64,000 nucleotides of DNA from Acidihalobacter aeolianus (GCF_001753165.1 NZ_CP017448.1:2436462-2500461); one strand, 5' to 3'. Positions 30,731-41,607 are shown, counted from the first letter of the stretch. Notes: a model not told the origin generated them from the sequence alone. Numbers and translations are program-made.

Positions 30731-33580
30731 ATGGACTTCATCCGCATCCGCGGTGCCCGCACCCACAACCTCAAGAACATCGATCTCGACCTACCGCGCG
30801 AGCGGCTGGTGGTGATTACCGGCCTGTCCGGCTCGGGCAAATCCTCGCTTGCCTTCGACACGCTGTTCGCGGAAGGCCAGCGTCGCTACGTTGAGTCGCT
30901 TTCCGCGTACGCGCGCCAGTTCCTGTCGGTGATGGAAAAACCGGATGTGGACTATATCGAGGGTCTGTCGCCGGCAATCTCCATCGAGCAGAAGACCACC
31001 TCGCACAACCCGCGTTCCACTGTGGGCACCATCACCGAGATCTATGACTATCTGCGCCTGCTCTACGCCCGCGCGGGCACGCCACACTGCCCCGATCACG
31101 ACCTGCCGCTGGAGGCGCAGACCGTGAGCCAGATGGTGGATCAGGTTCTCGCGCTGCCTGAGGACACGCGCATCATGCTGATGGCGCCGCGGATATCCGG
31201 GCGCAAGGGCGAGCATGCCCAGGTGTTCGACGAGTTGCGCAGTCAAGGTTTCATCCGCGCACGCGTGGACGGACATGTCTGCGAACTGGATGCGGTGCCC
31301 TTGCTCGACCCCAAACGCAAGCACAGCATCGAGGTCGTCATCGACCGCCTGCGCGTGCGGCCAGACGTTGCACTGCGCCTTGCGGAATCCTTCGAGACCG
31401 CCTTGCGTCTGGGCGACGGCATCGCGCGCGTCGCCTTCATGGATCGCCCGGATGACGAGGAACTGGTCTTTTCCTCGCGCTACGCCTGCCCGCAGTGCGG
31501 TTACTCGTTGGCCGAACTGGAACCCCGTCTGTTCTCGTTCAACAATCCGGTCGGTGCCTGCCCGACTTGCGACGGTCTCGGCATGCAGTCCTTCTTCGAC
31601 CCCGAGCGCGTGGTCATCAACGCCGAACTCAGCCTCGCGGGCGGCGCGATCCGCGGCTGGGATCGACGCAACGAGCACTACTACCGCCTGGTCGTTGCGC
31701 TCGGTAAGCACTACGGCTTCGACCCGGAAACCCCGTGGAACGAATTGCCGGCCAAGACGCAGCGGGTGATCCTCGAAGGCAGTGGACGTGAATCGATCGA
31801 AATGACCGAACGCGACTCGCGCGGCAAGACGGTCACGCGCAGCCACCCCTTCGAAGGCATCCTGCCAAACATGGCGCGCCGTTACCGCGAGACCGAATCC
31901 ACGGCCGTACGCGAGGAACTGGGGCGTTATCTGTCGACCCGCCCCTGCGCCGATTGCGGCGGCAGCCGGCTGAATCGCGCGGCACGCCATGTCTTCGTCG
32001 GCGGCAGTGCCCTGCCCGAATTGACCCGTATCCCGGTGGAACGCGCCCTCGACTTTTTCTCGCGGCTCGATCTGCCGGGGCGACGCGGACAGATCGCCGC
32101 CAAGATCGTCAAGGAAATCGTGGCAAGGCTGAGTTTCCTGGTCAATGTCGGCCTCGACTATCTCACCCTTGAGCGCAGCGCGGACACGCTCTCCGGCGGC
32201 GAGGCCCAGCGCATCCGTCTGGCCAGCCAGATCGGCGCAGGGCTCGTCGGCGTGATGTATGTGCTCGATGAGCCTTCGATCGGGCTGCATCAGCGTGACA
32301 ACCAACGCCTGCTGGACACCCTCGCCCGCCTGCGCGACCTGGGCAACTCGGTCATCGTGGTCGAGCACGACGAGGACGCCATTCGTGCGGCCGATCATGT
32401 CGTCGACATCGGCCCTGGAGCCGGCCTGCACGGCGGGCGCGTAATCGCGGAAGGCGCGCCGGAGGCGATTGCGGCCAATCCCTCGTCGCTGACCGGGCAG
32501 TATCTGTCCGGCCAGCGAAGCGTTGCCGTGCCCGCGCGCCGCCCCATCCCGCAAGACACCTGGCTCACGATCCGGGGCGCGCACGGCAACAACCTCAAGG
32601 GCGTCGACCTGTCGATACCCCTGGGCCTGTTCACCTGCGTCACCGGCGTTTCAGGCTCAGGCAAATCCACCCTGGTCAACGACACGCTGTACCGCCTGCT
32701 TGCCAAGCATTTCTATGGTTCCAGCGAAGAGCCGGCCGCCTTCGACGCCGTCGAGGGACTCGAACACCTGGACAAGGTCGTCGCCATAGACCAAAGTCCG
32801 ATCGGCCGCACGCCGCGCTCGAACCCGGCCACCTACACCGGTGTGTTCACACCCATCCGCGAGCTTTTCGCCGGCACCGCCGAGGCCCGCTCGCGTGGCT
32901 ACACGCCCGGGCGATTCAGCTTCAACGTGCGCGGCGGACGCTGCGAAGCCTGTCAGGGCGAAGGCTATACCAAGGTGGAGATGGTCTTTCTCGCCGACAT
33001 TTACGTCCCCTGCGACGTGTGTAAGGGACAGCGCTACAACCGCGAGACACTAAGCGTTCCCTATAAGGGCAAGAACATCCACGAAGTACTCGAGATGACG
33101 GTGGAGGACGCCCTGGCATTCTTCGCCCCGGTACCCGTCGTGCACCGCAAGCTGCAGACGCTCATGGACGTCGGCCTGTCGTACATCACCCTGGGCCAGA
33201 GCGCGACCACGCTATCGGGTGGGGAGGCGCAGCGCATCAAGCTGGCCAAGGAGCTCTCCAAGCGCGCCACCGGCAGGACACTCTACATCCTGGACGAACC
33301 GACCACGGGTCTGCATTTTCACGACGTCGATCAATTGCTCGGCGTCCTGCATCAGTTACGCGACCAGGGCAACACGCTGGTCGTCATCGAGCACAATCTC
33401 GACGTCATCAAGACGGCCGACTGGGTCGTCGATCTGGGGCCGGAAGGCGGTGAGGGCGGCGGCGACATCATCGCAGTCGGCACGCCGGAAGAAATCGCCG
33501 CCACATCCGGATCCTACACGGGACACTTCCTCAAGCCGCTGCTCAAAGGCAAGACCGGCGGGAAACGTCGCCGGGCGTGA
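30731..33580 (+). CDS. uvrA: Excinuclease ABC subunit A
   Basis: 949 residues from the ATG at 30731 ([16 protein letters not shown]). UvrA finds bulky DNA lesions and loads UvrB in nucleotide-excision repair. It carries two ABC ATPase modules: Walker [10 protein letters not shown] (about 31) and GVSGSGKST (about 637), and signature [11 protein letters not shown] and [11 protein letters not shown]. The zinc modules are CPQCGYS...CPTCDGLG and CEACQGEG...CDVCKGQ. Sequence is very close to E. coli throughout. I see no LexA box of the E. coli type (CTGT-N8-ACAG) in the 161-nt divergent region, so SOS control is not evident. Confidence 0.98.
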   Translation: MDFIRIRGARTHNLKNIDLDLPRERLVVITGLSGSGKSSLAFDTLFAEGQRRYVESLSAYARQFLSVMEKPDVDYIEGLSPAISIEQKTTSHNPRSTVGTITEIYDYLRLLYARAGTPHCPDHDLPLEAQTVSQMVDQVLALPEDTRIMLMAPRISGRKGEHAQVFDELRSQGFIRARVDGHVCELDAVPLLDPKRKHSIEVVIDRLRVRPDVALRLAESFETALRLGDGIARVAFMDRPDDEELVFSSRYACPQCGYSLAELEPRLFSFNNPVGACPTCDGLGMQSFFDPERVVINAELSLAGGAIRGWDRRNEHYYRLVVALGKHYGFDPETPWNELPAKTQRVILEGSGRESIEMTERDSRGKTVTRSHPFEGILPNMARRYRETESTAVREELGRYLSTRPCADCGGSRLNRAARHVFVGGSALPELTRIPVERALDFFSRLDLPGRRGQIAAKIVKEIVARLSFLVNVGLDYLTLERSADTLSGGEAQRIRLASQIGAGLVGVMYVLDEPSIGLHQRDNQRLLDTLARLRDLGNSVIVVEHDEDAIRAADHVVDIGPGAGLHGGRVIAEGAPEAIAANPSSLTGQYLSGQRSVAVPARRPIPQDTWLTIRGAHGNNLKGVDLSIPLGLFTCVTGVSGSGKSTLVNDTLYRLLAKHFYGSSEEPAAFDAVEGLEHLDKVVAIDQSPIGRTPRSNPATYTGVFTPIRELFAGTAEARSRGYTPGRFSFNVRGGRCEACQGEGYTKVEMVFLADIYVPCDVCKGQRYNRETLSVPYKGKNIHEVLEMTVEDALAFFAPVPVVHRKLQTLMDVGLSYITLGQSATTLSGGEAQRIKLAKELSKRATGRTLYILDEPTTGLHFHDVDQLLGVLHQLRDQGNTLVVIEHNLDVIKTADWVVDLGPEGGEGGGDIIAVGTPEEIAATSGSYTGHFLKPLLKGKTGGKRRRA

Positions 33581-33602
33581 GCGGCGTCGTCAACCGCGCT
33601 GA

Positions 33603-34334
33603 TCAGGTCGACAGGCCAATCGGCGCGCCGATGCCCAGCCCGAGTACGTCGCAGGCTCGAGCACGGTTGGCAGCGAACTCAACCAGCCCATTGGCATTGA
33701 CGTACCAGAAGACTGCGCCTTCAAGTACTGCCGAAAAGGTGTCGGCCAGAGCGAGCATACGCCCGCCCACGCGAAACAGGCTCTCGTGCGGGAAATGCGC
33801 GCCGCTCAGGCCTGTCACGAGATTGCCGTAGACATCGACATACACGACTTCATACAAATCTTCCGGCAGCTCATGGCCGCCCGAGGGCGGCAGGGGAACG
33901 CCAGAACCATCGGGGCGCCAGCGCCCCTGAACCAGCTTTGCTGCCATGGGCGCGAACCAGTCCCGCCCATGAAAAGTGCGGCTGACTGGCCCGTCTGGCG
34001 ACGGCAGGGTCCACCAGCTTGCGGCCTGTCCCTGCCGCGCGGCAATCTCGAACAGCCCATTGTCAGGACCTACGTACCAGACACCGTCTACATTCAGGAC
34101 AATCCCTGCTCGTGGACTGCCGACACCCGGGTCCACGACCCCAAGCACGACATCCCCGGGCGGTAAGTCTCGCGTAAATGCCGCGAGAAGATAGGCCGAC
34201 CTCACAGGATCGAATGCGGGTGCATCGGCCAACAGATTCACCATGGGAACGCCTGGCGCATCGCGCAGCAGCCTCGCCTGCATTTGTCCCAGATAAGGTC
34301 CGGTCACGCCGAAATCCGTAAACAGGTGGATCAT
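33603..34334 (-). CDS. SAM-hydroxide adenosyltransferase family protein (DUF62)
   Basis: 243 residues from the ATG at 34334 (GGAGG just upstream). The family hydrolyses S-adenosylmethionine to adenosine and methionine using hydroxide; fluorinase and chlorinase are relatives. Seen motifs: FTDFG with Asp7, VVDPGVGSPR (66-75), GPDNGL (89-94), FHGRDWFAP (121-129), and VDVYGNLVTG in the C-terminal barrel. In the first motif TGPYLG replaces the usual (T/R)DPYVG, so one acidic position is changed. It is convergent with uvrA (22-nt gap) and lies just beyond the ribosomal terminator. Physiological role is unclear. Confidence 0.88.
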   Translation of the reverse strand: MIHLFTDFGVTGPYLGQMQARLLRDAPGVPMVNLLADAPAFDPVRSAYLLAAFTRDLPPGDVVLGVVDPGVGSPRAGIVLNVDGVWYVGPDNGLFEIAARQGQAASWWTLPSPDGPVSRTFHGRDWFAPMAAKLVQGRWRPDGSGVPLPPSGGHELPEDLYEVVYVDVYGNLVTGLSGAHFPHESLFRVGGRMLALADTFSAVLEGAVFWYVNANGLVEFAANRARACDVLGLGIGAPIGLST

Positions 34335-34351
34335 GCCGCCTCCAGACGCAA

Positions 34352-34377
34352 AAAGGCCGGGTTCGAACCCGGCCTTT
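34352..34377. terminator. Terminator of the alpha/ribosomal superoperon
   Basis: A perfect 26-nt palindrome (13-bp arms, AAAGGCCGGGTTC and its complement). On the minus strand it ends in CCTTTTTG, on the plus strand in CCTTTCTTTG. It lies 43 nt after the rplQ stop and 17 nt before the SAM-hydrolase start, so it closes the superoperon. Confidence 0.88.
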
Positions 34378-34420
34378 CTTTGATACCTTGCACAGGGCTT
34401 TAGCCTGGCCGGATACCCGC

Positions 34421-34783
34421 TTATTCCGGGCGGTCTACCAGCTCGACGAGGGCCATCGGTGCATTGTCGCCGGCACGGAAACCGCACTTGAGAATGCGCA
34501 GGTAACCGCCGGGGCGGGCCTTGTACCTCGGACCCAGTTCGGAGAACAGCTTGCCGACCACTTCCTTGTCGCGCAGGCGGCCGAACGCAAGACGGCGGCG
34601 GTGAACGCTGTCTTCCTTGGCCAGAGTGATCAGGGGCTCCGCGGTACGACGCAGTTCCTTGGCCTTGGGCAGGGTGGTCTTGATCACCTCATGCCGCATG
34701 AGGGAGACCGCCAGGCTTTGCAGCGTGGCCTTGCGGTGTGCCGAATTACGGCTCAATTGTCTGCCAATGTTGCGATGACGCAT
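34421..34783 (-). CDS. rplQ: 50S ribosomal protein L17
   Basis: 120 residues (E. coli 127). L17 sits near the peptide exit tunnel. The N-terminus [19 protein letters not shown] and the [20 protein letters not shown] segment are diagnostic, and the C-terminal [11 protein letters not shown] completes the fold. It starts 17 nt after the rpoA stop and is the last gene of the superoperon, followed by the palindromic terminator. Confidence 0.98.
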   Translation of the reverse strand: MRHRNIGRQLSRNSAHRKATLQSLAVSLMRHEVIKTTLPKAKELRRTAEPLITLAKEDSVHRRRLAFGRLRDKEVVGKLFSELGPRYKARPGGYLRILKCGFRAGDNAPMALVELVDRPE

Positions 34784-34800
34784 GACTAGAGTTCCTAAAC

Positions 34801-35793
34801 TTAGGCCGAGGCCTTTTGATCCTTGAGACCGGCCGGCGGCCAGTTATCCAGCTTCATACCCAGCGAAAGTCCGTGCTGCGCCAGGATATCCTTGATCTCG
34901 GTCAGCGACTTCTTGCCCAGATTGGGGGTCTTCAACAGCTCGACTTCCGTCTTCTGGATCAGATCGCCGATGAAGAAAATATTCTCCGCCTTCAGGCAGT
35001 TCGCGGAGCGCACAGTCAGTTCGAGTTCGTCCACGGAGCGTCGCAGAATCGGATCGATTTCCGCCTTCGTAGTGGGCGCCTCGCTGCGCTCCTCGCCCTT
35101 GAGATCGACAAAGACCTCGAGCTGGCTGCGCAGGATACCCGCAGCCATGCGAATCACTTCCTCAGCATCGACCGTACCGTTGGTTTCTAGCTCGATGACG
35201 AGCCGGTCGAGGTCGGTACGCTGCTCCACGCGTGCGCTCTCGACGGCATAGGCAACGCGACGGATCGGGCTGAAACTCGCATCGAGGAGCAGCCGACCGA
35301 TGGCGTGACCCTCGGCATCGCTGTTGCGGCGGGTAGCCGCAGGCTGATAACCGCGACCGCGAGCCACCTTCAGAGTCATGTTGATCTCGCCTTCCTTGGT
35401 CAGGTGCGCAATCACATGCTCTGGATTAAGGATCTCGACATCGTGGCCCAGGGTGATATCCGCGGCGGTGACGACACCCGGCCCTTTCTTGCGCAGGGTC
35501 AGTACGGTCTCGTCCTGCCCATGCATACGCACGGCCAAACCCTTGAGGTTCAGAAGAATTTCTACGACGTCTTCCTGAACGCCTTCAATCGCGGTGTACT
35601 CGTGCAGCACGCCATCGATCTCGGCTTCGACCACGGCGCAGCCGGGAATTGAAGACAGAAGAATGCGGCGAAGCGCATTCCCCAGCGTGTGCCCGAAACC
35701 GCGTTCGAGCGGCTCGAGGGCCACTTTCGCGTGATTGGACGAGAAGGCCTGTACGTCGATATGACGCGGCTTGAGCAAATCGGTTGCCTGCAT
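34801..35793 (-). CDS. rpoA: RNA polymerase alpha subunit
   Basis: 330 residues (E. coli 329). Alpha forms the dimer that nucleates RNA polymerase. The N-terminal domain has the assembly motif [19 protein letters not shown]. The C-terminal domain (about 250-320) has the helices [20 protein letters not shown] and [17 protein letters not shown] that bind UP elements and activators. The ATG at 35793 is 38 nt after rpsD. The order rpsM-rpsK-rpsD-rpoA-rplQ is the classic alpha operon. Confidence 0.99.
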   Translation of the reverse strand: MQATDLLKPRHIDVQAFSSNHAKVALEPLERGFGHTLGNALRRILLSSIPGCAVVEAEIDGVLHEYTAIEGVQEDVVEILLNLKGLAVRMHGQDETVLTLRKKGPGVVTAADITLGHDVEILNPEHVIAHLTKEGEINMTLKVARGRGYQPAATRRNSDAEGHAIGRLLLDASFSPIRRVAYAVESARVEQRTDLDRLVIELETNGTVDAEEVIRMAAGILRSQLEVFVDLKGEERSEAPTTKAEIDPILRRSVDELELTVRSANCLKAENIFFIGDLIQKTEVELLKTPNLGKKSLTEIKDILAQHGLSLGMKLDNWPPAGLKDQKASA

Positions 35794-35831
35794 CTGTTAA
35801 CCTCTTTCGAACGACGGGCTGAACGCGGCGA

Positions 35832-36452
35832 TTACTTGGAGTAGAGCTCGACGACAAGCGACTCGTTGATCTCGGCCGGCAGGTCGCTGCGTTCAGGCGC
35901 ACTCTTGAAGATGCCCTCCATCTTCTTGGCGTCGATATCAACCCAACCGGGGATGCCGAACTGCTCGGCGATCGTCAGGGCATCCTGAATCCGCGACTGC
36001 TTCTTGGCACGCTCACGGATAGCAACGACATCGTTGCTCGACACCTGATACGACGGGATGTTCACCACCGTGCCGTTGACCAGGATCGCTCGATGGCTGA
36101 CCAACTGGCGCGCTTCGGCGCGGGTCGCTGCAAATCCCATGCGGTAGACCACGTTGTCGAGACGCGACTCAAGCATTTTCAGCAGGTTCTCACCCGTGGA
36201 ACCCTTCTGCTGAGCAGCCTTCTTGAAATAGTTGCGGAACTGACGCTCCAGCACTCCGTAGATGCGGCGGAGCTTCTGTTTCTCACGCAGCTGGGTGCCG
36301 TAATCCGAGACCCGGGCACGGCGGTCGCCGTGCTGTCCGGGTATCTTCTCAAGCTTGCACTTGGACTCAAGCCCGCGCGCGCGGCTCTTCAGAAAGAGAT
36401 CCGTGCCTTCGCGGCGGCTGAGTTTGCACTTAGGACCAATATAACGTGCCAT
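35832..36452 (-). CDS. rpsD: 30S ribosomal protein S4
   Basis: 206 residues, identical in length to E. coli. It is a primary 16S rRNA-binding protein and, in E. coli, the repressor of alpha-operon translation. It begins [20 protein letters not shown]; the S4 RNA-binding domain (about 95-160) has [20 protein letters not shown] and ends at VVELYSK. Two cysteines only, so the zinc-free C-minus form. It is 17 nt after rpsK. Confidence 0.98.
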   Translation of the reverse strand: MARYIGPKCKLSRREGTDLFLKSRARGLESKCKLEKIPGQHGDRRARVSDYGTQLREKQKLRRIYGVLERQFRNYFKKAAQQKGSTGENLLKMLESRLDNVVYRMGFAATRAEARQLVSHRAILVNGTVVNIPSYQVSSNDVVAIRERAKKQSRIQDALTIAEQFGIPGWVDIDAKKMEGIFKSAPERSDLPAEINESLVVELYSK

Positions 36453-36469
36453 CGATGTACCCCAAATCT

Positions 36470-36862
36470 CTAGACGCGGCGACGCTTCGGCGGGCGGCAG
36501 CCATTATGCGGAATCGGCGTGACGTCGCTGATGCTGGTGATCTTGAAACCGGCGTTGTTCAGCGCCCGGACGGCGGATTCACGACCGGGTCCCGGCCCTT
36601 TCACGCGCACTTCCAGGTTCTTCATGCCGTATTCCAGCGCCACGTTGCCGGCACGCTCCGCCGCTACCTGAGCAGCGAAGGGCGTGCTCTTACGCGAACC
36701 GCGAAAGCCGGAACCACCTGCCGTCGCCCAGCACAGGGCATTGCCCTGACGGTCTGTAATGGTCACGATGGTGTTGTTGAATGAAGCGTTAATATGCGCC
36801 ACACCATCCGTAACGACTCGCTTCGTCTTTTTGCGCGTACGCGCGACCGCAGGCTTAGCCAT
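36470..36862 (-). CDS. rpsK: 30S ribosomal protein S11
   Basis: 130 residues (E. coli 129). Forms the platform of the small subunit next to the decoding region. Diagnostic segments are [36 protein letters not shown] and the C-terminus [13 protein letters not shown]. It lies 28 nt after rpsM. Confidence 0.98.
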   Translation of the reverse strand: MAKPAVARTRKKTKRVVTDGVAHINASFNNTIVTITDRQGNALCWATAGGSGFRGSRKSTPFAAQVAAERAGNVALEYGMKNLEVRVKGPGPGRESAVRALNNAGFKITSISDVTPIPHNGCRPPKRRRV

Positions 36863-36890
36863 ATTTGCTTACTTACGTCCGTAGTTTCGA

Positions 36891-37247
36891 TTATTTGCGA
36901 ATAGCTTTGCGCGGACCCTTGCGTGTGCGCGCATTAGTACGCGTACGCTGGCCACACACCGGCAGACCGCGACGATGGCGCAGTCCGCGGTAAGAGCCCA
37001 TATCCATCAGGCGCTTGATCTGCATGCTGACTTCGCGGCGAAGATCACCTTCGACCACGTACTGCCCGACCGCCTGACGAATCGATTCCAGTTCCGCCTC
37101 GGTCAGATCCTTTACCTTCGCATCCGGACGGATGCCGGTAGCCTCGCAGATCGCCTGAGCACGATGCCCCCCGATGCCGTAGATGGCAGTCAAGGCAATC
37201 ACCGTGTGCTTCTGATCAGGTATGTTGACACCTGCTACACGTGCCAT
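36891..37247 (-). CDS. rpsM: 30S ribosomal protein S13
   Basis: 118 residues, as in E. coli. Contacts tRNA and makes intersubunit bridges at the small-subunit head. It begins [20 protein letters not shown], includes [20 protein letters not shown], and ends with a basic tail. It is 71 nt after rpmJ, a gap that contains a candidate promoter and, by analogy to E. coli, could house the S4-binding alpha leader; I did not recognise the pseudoknot. Confidence 0.98.
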   Translation of the reverse strand: MARVAGVNIPDQKHTVIALTAIYGIGGHRAQAICEATGIRPDAKVKDLTEAELESIRQAVGQYVVEGDLRREVSMQIKRLMDMGSYRGLRHRRGLPVCGQRTRTNARTRKGPRKAIRK

Positions 37248-37284
37248 TCAGAAACTCTCCCTAACCCTGGCGGAAAAGCCGAGC

Positions 37285-37313
37285 ATCATACCCGCTATCC
37301 AGTCCAGATACAA
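37285..37313 (-). promoter_or_regulatory. Candidate sigma-70 promoter before rpsM
   Basis: Minus-strand TTGTAT (37308-37313) and TATGAT (37285-37290) with exactly 17 bp between them. The -35 matches 4/6 and the -10 matches 5/6. It would start transcription about 30 nt before rpsM. Confidence 0.42.
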
Positions 37314-37318
37314 TGTTT

Positions 37319-37432
37319 TCAACCCTGCCGCTGCTTGTGACGCGGTTCGGTGCAGATCACGCGCACAACACCGTTGCGACGAATGATCTTGCAGTTTCGG
37401 CAGATTTTCTTGATCGATGCTCGTACTTTCAT
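37319..37432 (-). CDS. rpmJ: 50S ribosomal protein L36
   Basis: 37 residues. The protein begins [20 protein letters not shown] and ends [12 protein letters not shown]. Cys11, Cys14, Cys27 and His32 form the zinc site, so it is the C-plus type. ATG at 37432, stop TGA at 37319. It lies 22 nt after secY, at its usual place between secY and rpsM. Confidence 0.96.
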   Translation of the reverse strand: MKVRASIKKICRNCKIIRRNGVVRVICTEPRHKQRQG

Positions 37433-37454
37433 CTTTCTATCCTCAACGGTGGAC

Positions 37455-38810
37455 TCAGCGATTCGCGCCGCTGCGTCCGTAAGCCTTCATGTTGGCCTTT
37501 TTCATCAGTCCATCGTATTGATGCGACATCATGTGCGCCTGTACCTGCGCCATGAAGTCCATGAGCACGACCACGATGATCAGCAACGACGTACCGCCGA
37601 AATAAAACGGCACGTTCCAATACAGAATCAAAAACTCGGGCAGCAAACAGACGAGGGTAATGTAGATCGCGCCGACACCAGTCAGCCGCGTCATCACACC
37701 ATCGATATACCTTGCCGTCTGTTCGCCGGGGCGTATCCCGGGGACCAGTGCGCCCGCCTTCTTGAGGTTGTCGGCAGTTTCCCGCGAGTTGAACACCAAT
37801 GCGGTGTAGAAAAACGCGAAGAACACGATAGCCGCGGCGTACAGCAGGACGTATAGGGGCTGCCCGGGTGCAAGCGTGGTAGACAGGTTCTGCAACCACT
37901 GCATGCCATCCGTACGACCGAACCACTGTCCCAGGGTTGCCGGAAACAGGATGATGCTTGAAGCAAAGATCGGTGGTATCACACCCGCCATATTCAACTT
38001 GAGCGGCAAGTGGCTCGATTGCGCCGCATACACCTTCCGTCCGACCTGCCGCTTGGCGTAATTGACCGTGATCCGGCGCTGCCCACGCTCTACGAAAACC
38101 ACGAATGCAGTCACCACGACGGCCAGCACAGCCAACAGGATGATCGTGGCCGACGACAGCTCACCGGTACTGGCTAGTTCCAGGGTGCCGCCAACAGCCT
38201 GCGGCAAGCCCGCCACGATACCGGCAAAGATAATCATCGAAATGCCGTTACCCAGACCGCGCTCGGTAATTTGTTCGCCCAGCCACATCAGAAACATGGT
38301 TCCGGTAACCAGCGTGATCGTGGCGGTCAAAATGAACCCTAGACCGGGATGGATCGCCACAGACATGCCGTGAACCTGCTGGCCCTCCAGCGCTACCGAA
38401 ACGCCGATCGCTTGAAACGTGGCCAGTCCTACCGTGGCATAGCGTGTGTACTGCGTGATCTTGCGCTGACCCGCCTGCCCTTCCTTCTTGAGCTGTTCAA
38501 GCGTGGGGATGACGGATGTAAGCAACTGGATGATGATCGATGCCGAGATATACGGCATGACACCCAGCGCCAACACACTCAGTCGCTGCAACGCACCGCC
38601 CGAGAACATGTTGAACATGCCTAGGATCGAGCCGCTGTGCTCGGTGAAGAACCGCGCCATCGCCACGGGGTTGATCCCCGGGACGGGAATAAAGGTACCG
38701 ACACGGTATACAACCAACGCTAGGACCAGGAAGACCAAGCGCTTACGCAGCTCGGTGAAACGTCCGAGCCCAGCCAGTCCAGCCGCAGAGGCAGTGCTCG
38801 GGAGTGCCAT
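37455..38810 (-). CDS. secY: Preprotein translocase subunit SecY
   Basis: 451 residues with ten membrane segments, the channel of the Sec translocon. Recognisable parts are [20 protein letters not shown] (TM1), the plug-region [20 protein letters not shown], and [20 protein letters not shown] (loop before TM5). The C-terminal loop [20 protein letters not shown] is also diagnostic. Its ATG overlaps the rplO stop by one base (TGATG). It is encoded in the spc part of the superoperon. Confidence 0.98.
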   Translation of the reverse strand: MALPSTASAAGLAGLGRFTELRKRLVFLVLALVVYRVGTFIPVPGINPVAMARFFTEHSGSILGMFNMFSGGALQRLSVLALGVMPYISASIIIQLLTSVIPTLEQLKKEGQAGQRKITQYTRYATVGLATFQAIGVSVALEGQQVHGMSVAIHPGLGFILTATITLVTGTMFLMWLGEQITERGLGNGISMIIFAGIVAGLPQAVGGTLELASTGELSSATIILLAVLAVVVTAFVVFVERGQRRITVNYAKRQVGRKVYAAQSSHLPLKLNMAGVIPPIFASSIILFPATLGQWFGRTDGMQWLQNLSTTLAPGQPLYVLLYAAAIVFFAFFYTALVFNSRETADNLKKAGALVPGIRPGEQTARYIDGVMTRLTGVGAIYITLVCLLPEFLILYWNVPFYFGGTSLLIIVVVLMDFMAQVQAHMMSHQYDGLMKKANMKAYGRSGANR

Positions 38811-39244
38811 CAGTCTTCTACCTTTCCGCCCGCCTGTTCGATGGCCGCACGCGCGCCGGCAGTCACCGCGATACCGCGGACTGTCACGGCCATTTCAAGC
38901 TTACCCGAGGCGATGACTTTCACCTTCAGCGTATTTGGTGCAATCAGATTGGCGGCAATCAAGGCCGACATATCGATCACTTCAGCCGAAACCTTGGCCA
39001 GTTCATGCAAACGGACCTGTTCAACCCTGCGCGCCTTGCGCGAATTGAAGCCGATCTTGGGCAGACGTCGCTGCAAGGGCATCTGACCGCCCTCGAAACC
39101 GACCTTGCGGTAACCGCCGGAACGCGAATGCTGACCCTTGTGACCACGGCCAGCGGTCTTGCCCAGGCCAGAGCCGATGCCACGACCGACACGGACACGC
39201 GACGGACGACTGCCAGCGGCGGGCTTAAGCGTATTGAGTTTCAT
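38810..39244 (-). CDS. rplO: 50S ribosomal protein L15
   Basis: 144 residues, as in E. coli. A late-assembly large-subunit protein. The N-terminus [20 protein letters not shown] and the glycine-rich [20 protein letters not shown] are typical. It is 2 nt after rpmD and overlaps secY by one base. Confidence 0.98.
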   Translation of the reverse strand: MKLNTLKPAAGSRPSRVRVGRGIGSGLGKTAGRGHKGQHSRSGGYRKVGFEGGQMPLQRRLPKIGFNSRKARRVEQVRLHELAKVSAEVIDMSALIAANLIAPNTLKVKVIASGKLEMAVTVRGIAVTAGARAAIEQAGGKVED

Positions 39245-39246
39245 GA

Positions 39247-39438
39247 TCAGGCTTCCTCTACACGCAGCAGGTAGTGAATCTTGTTCACCATGCCGCGATT
39301 CTCAGGCGTGTCGATGACCTCGACTGTGTGGTGCATGCGGCGCAGGCCAAGCCCACGGGCACAGGCCTGATGAGCCTTGATCCGCCCACTGAGGCTACGG
39401 ACCAGAGTCACCTTGATACGTTTGCTGTCGGCACTCAT
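39247..39438 (-). CDS. rpmD: 50S ribosomal protein L30
   Basis: 63 residues from the ATG at 39438 ([19 protein letters not shown]). The longer open frame upstream lies inside rpsE and is rejected. Typical features are RLGLRR-like [20 protein letters not shown] and the end [10 protein letters not shown]. It is 5 nt after rpsE. Confidence 0.96.
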   Translation of the reverse strand: MSADSKRIKVTLVRSLSGRIKAHQACARGLGLRRMHHTVEVIDTPENRGMVNKIHYLLRVEEA

Positions 39439-39443
39439 GACAA

Positions 39444-39953
39444 TCAACCCCTGATTTCTTCGACGCTCTTGCCACGCTTGGCAGCGATCTGCTCGGGCGA
39501 ATGCATACCAAGCAGCCCGTTCAGGGTCGCCCGCACGACATTCACCGGGTTGCGCGTGCCAATGCACTTGGCGAGGATATTACGTACCCCTGCAACCTCG
39601 AAAACGGCACGCATCGCGCCACCGGCAATTACGCCGGTACCTTCGGATGCGGGCTGCATGAAGACCTGCGCCGCACCATGCCGTCCGGTTGAGGCGTAAT
39701 GCACCGTACCTTCGTTCAAAGGCACTGTCACCATGTTCTTACGCGCCTTTTCCAGCGCTTTCTGGATCGCAGCTGGAACCTCACGTGCCTTGCCGTAGCC
39801 CATGCCGACACGACCGTTGCCATCGCCTACCACGGTCAGAGCGGTGAAGCCGAACTGACGACCGCCCTTGACGACTTTTGCCACACGGTTGACGGTTACC
39901 AGCTTTTCCTGCAAGCCGTCATTGCTCGTCGAGCTTTCAATATTGGTTGCCAT
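39444..39953 (-). CDS. rpsE: 30S ribosomal protein S5
   Basis: 169 residues (E. coli 167). Helps decoding fidelity and mRNA helicase activity at the entry channel. It has the S5 double-stranded RNA-binding segment [20 protein letters not shown] and the loop [19 protein letters not shown]. The spectinomycin-loop region is present without obvious change. It lies 11 nt after rplR. Confidence 0.98.
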   Translation of the reverse strand: MATNIESSTSNDGLQEKLVTVNRVAKVVKGGRQFGFTALTVVGDGNGRVGMGYGKAREVPAAIQKALEKARKNMVTVPLNEGTVHYASTGRHGAAQVFMQPASEGTGVIAGGAMRAVFEVAGVRNILAKCIGTRNPVNVVRATLNGLLGMHSPEQIAAKRGKSVEEIRG

Positions 39954-39964
39954 AAGCCGCCTTC

Positions 39965-40318
39965 CTAGAATTCAAGTCCATGCTCGCGGGCCGCATCGGC
40001 GAGCGCCTTGACGCGCCCGTGATAACGGAAACCTGAGCGATCGAAGGCGACCGTCTTGATGCCTTTTTCGACCGCACGTTCGGCGACCAGCCGGCCGACC
40101 GTTTTCGCCGCATCGATATTGCCGGTGTGCTTTTCGCCGGCACGAACGCCTGCCTCTACCGTCGAGGCCGTGGCAATCACTTCCGAACCATTCGGTGCAA
40201 TGATCTGCGCGTAAATGTGGCGCGGCGTGCGATGGATGCATAGGCGCGTAACGCCCAGCTCCTTGATCTTCGCACGAGTACGTTTGGCGCGACGCAGACG
40301 AGTCTCTTTCTTTTCCAT
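39965..40318 (-). CDS. rplR: 50S ribosomal protein L18
   Basis: 117 residues, as in E. coli. Binds 5S rRNA together with L5. Begins [20 protein letters not shown] and contains [20 protein letters not shown], the conserved C-terminal signature, ending HGLEF. It is 10 nt after rplF. Confidence 0.98.
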   Translation of the reverse strand: MEKKETRLRRAKRTRAKIKELGVTRLCIHRTPRHIYAQIIAPNGSEVIATASTVEAGVRAGEKHTGNIDAAKTVGRLVAERAVEKGIKTVAFDRSGFRYHGRVKALADAAREHGLEF

Positions 40319-40328
40319 AGCTCAGAAC

Positions 40329-40862
40329 CTATTTCTTCTTGGCTTCCTTGCGGATAATCTGCTCGTTCGCATATTTCACACCCTTGCCCTTGTAGGGCTC
40401 CGGCGGACGGAACGCGCGGATCTCCGCAGCCACCTGACCGACCTTTTGACGGTCGGCACCCTTGACGACGATCTCGGTCTGAGTCGGCGTTTCAATCGCG
40501 ATACCTTCCGGAACCGGATATTCGATGGGGTGCGAAAAGCCCAGTGACAGATTCAGGTTGTTGCCCTGAGCCTGCGCACGGTAGCCGACTCCGACGAGTT
40601 CAAGCTTCTTCTCGTAACCCTGACTGACCCCGGTAATCAGATTCTGGGTCAGCGCACGCATGGTCCCGACCATGGCGAGTTCATCGGTTGTGCCGTCCAC
40701 ACGCGACAGATGCAACGAGCCCGCATCTTCACGAACCGCCACATCCGGGTGCAAGCTCTGCACGCCCTCGCCTTTCGGGCCCTTGGCCTTGATCGTCTGC
40801 CCGTCGATGCTCACCTGGACGCCGCCAGGGATCGCAACGGGCTTGTTCGCAACTCTCGACAT
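40329..40862 (-). CDS. rplF: 50S ribosomal protein L6
   Basis: 177 residues, as in E. coli. Two-domain protein at the factor-binding site near the sarcin-ricin loop. Begins MSRVANKPVAIPGGVQVSID; the C-terminal motif is IRAFRPPEPYKGKGVKYANE, which is diagnostic. It is 13 nt after rpsH. Confidence 0.98.
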   Translation of the reverse strand: MSRVANKPVAIPGGVQVSIDGQTIKAKGPKGEGVQSLHPDVAVREDAGSLHLSRVDGTTDELAMVGTMRALTQNLITGVSQGYEKKLELVGVGYRAQAQGNNLNLSLGFSHPIEYPVPEGIAIETPTQTEIVVKGADRQKVGQVAAEIRAFRPPEPYKGKGVKYANEQIIRKEAKKK

Positions 40863-40875
40863 GATTTGGTCCCGC

Positions 40876-41274
40876 TTATGCCACTACACAAATGACTTCG
40901 CCGCCCTGGCCGGCCAGACGCGCGGCTCGATCGCTCATCACGCCCTTGGACGTGGAAACGATCGTAACGCCCAGACCATTCTGCACCCGCGGCAGTTCGT
41001 CCTTTTCGCGGTAAATGCGCAGACCGGGGCGACTGACTCGGTCGATACGCTCGATAACGCCCTTGCCCTGGTAATAACGGAGCGTAACTGTCAGCTGCGG
41101 CTTGCCAGCTTCAGGCTCGCTCGCCTCGAACGCATCAATGTATCCTTCGTCCTTCAACACCTTGGCAATCGCCAACTTGATCTTGGACGAGGGCATGCTC
41201 ACCTGCTTCTTGCGCGCCTGCTGGCCATTACGGATGCGTGTAAACATGTCCGCGATGGGATCGGTCATACTCAT
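40876..41274 (-). CDS. rpsH: 30S ribosomal protein S8
   Basis: 132 residues from the ATG at 41274 ([18 protein letters not shown]), where the family N-terminus begins; the open frame upstream overlaps rpsN without similarity. S8 is a primary 16S rRNA binder and, in E. coli, represses the spc operon. The C-terminal [20 protein letters not shown] is diagnostic. It starts 16 nt after rpsN. Confidence 0.97.
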   Translation of the reverse strand: MSMTDPIADMFTRIRNGQQARKKQVSMPSSKIKLAIAKVLKDEGYIDAFEASEPEAGKPQLTVTLRYYQGKGVIERIDRVSRPGLRIYREKDELPRVQNGLGVTIVSTSKGVMSDRAARLAGQGGEVICVVA

Positions 41275-41290
41275 GTTCGTGATCCTCTTG

Positions 41291-41596
41291 TTACCAGCTC
41301 GACATCTTGAGACCGGGGACATCACCGCGCATGGCAGCCTCTCGCAGCTTGTTTCGGCCCAGACCGAACTTGCGATAAACGCCATGCGGGCGGCCTGAAA
41401 CGCGGCAACGATTACGCTGTCGCACGGGGCTGGAATCGCGCGGCAGCTTCTGCAGTGCGATCACGGCGGCACGCTTTTCTTCCACACTGGCTTCAAGGCT
41501 GACAATCAAGGCCTTGAGGGTTTCGCGCTTTTTCGCATAGCGCTTGGCCAGGTTATCGCGCTTGCGCTCGCGCTCGATCATAGATGTCTTTGCCAT
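41291..41596 (-). CDS. rpsN: 30S ribosomal protein S14 (zinc-free form)
   Basis: 101 residues, the long C-minus type without the CxxC zinc pairs. Starts [20 protein letters not shown]; the C-terminal signature is [20 protein letters not shown], ending GLKMSSW. Its position between rplE and rpsH is standard. Confidence 0.98.
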   Translation of the reverse strand: MAKTSMIERERKRDNLAKRYAKKRETLKALIVSLEASVEEKRAAVIALQKLPRDSSPVRQRNRCRVSGRPHGVYRKFGLGRNKLREAAMRGDVPGLKMSSW

Positions 41597-41607
41597 TCGA
41601 TTTTGCC

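Noticed and set aside
34355-34374. Sequence resembling a tRNA T-arm (GGTTCGAACCC)
   Set aside because: It is a perfect palindrome with no acceptor, D or anticodon arms around it; it fits the operon terminator better.
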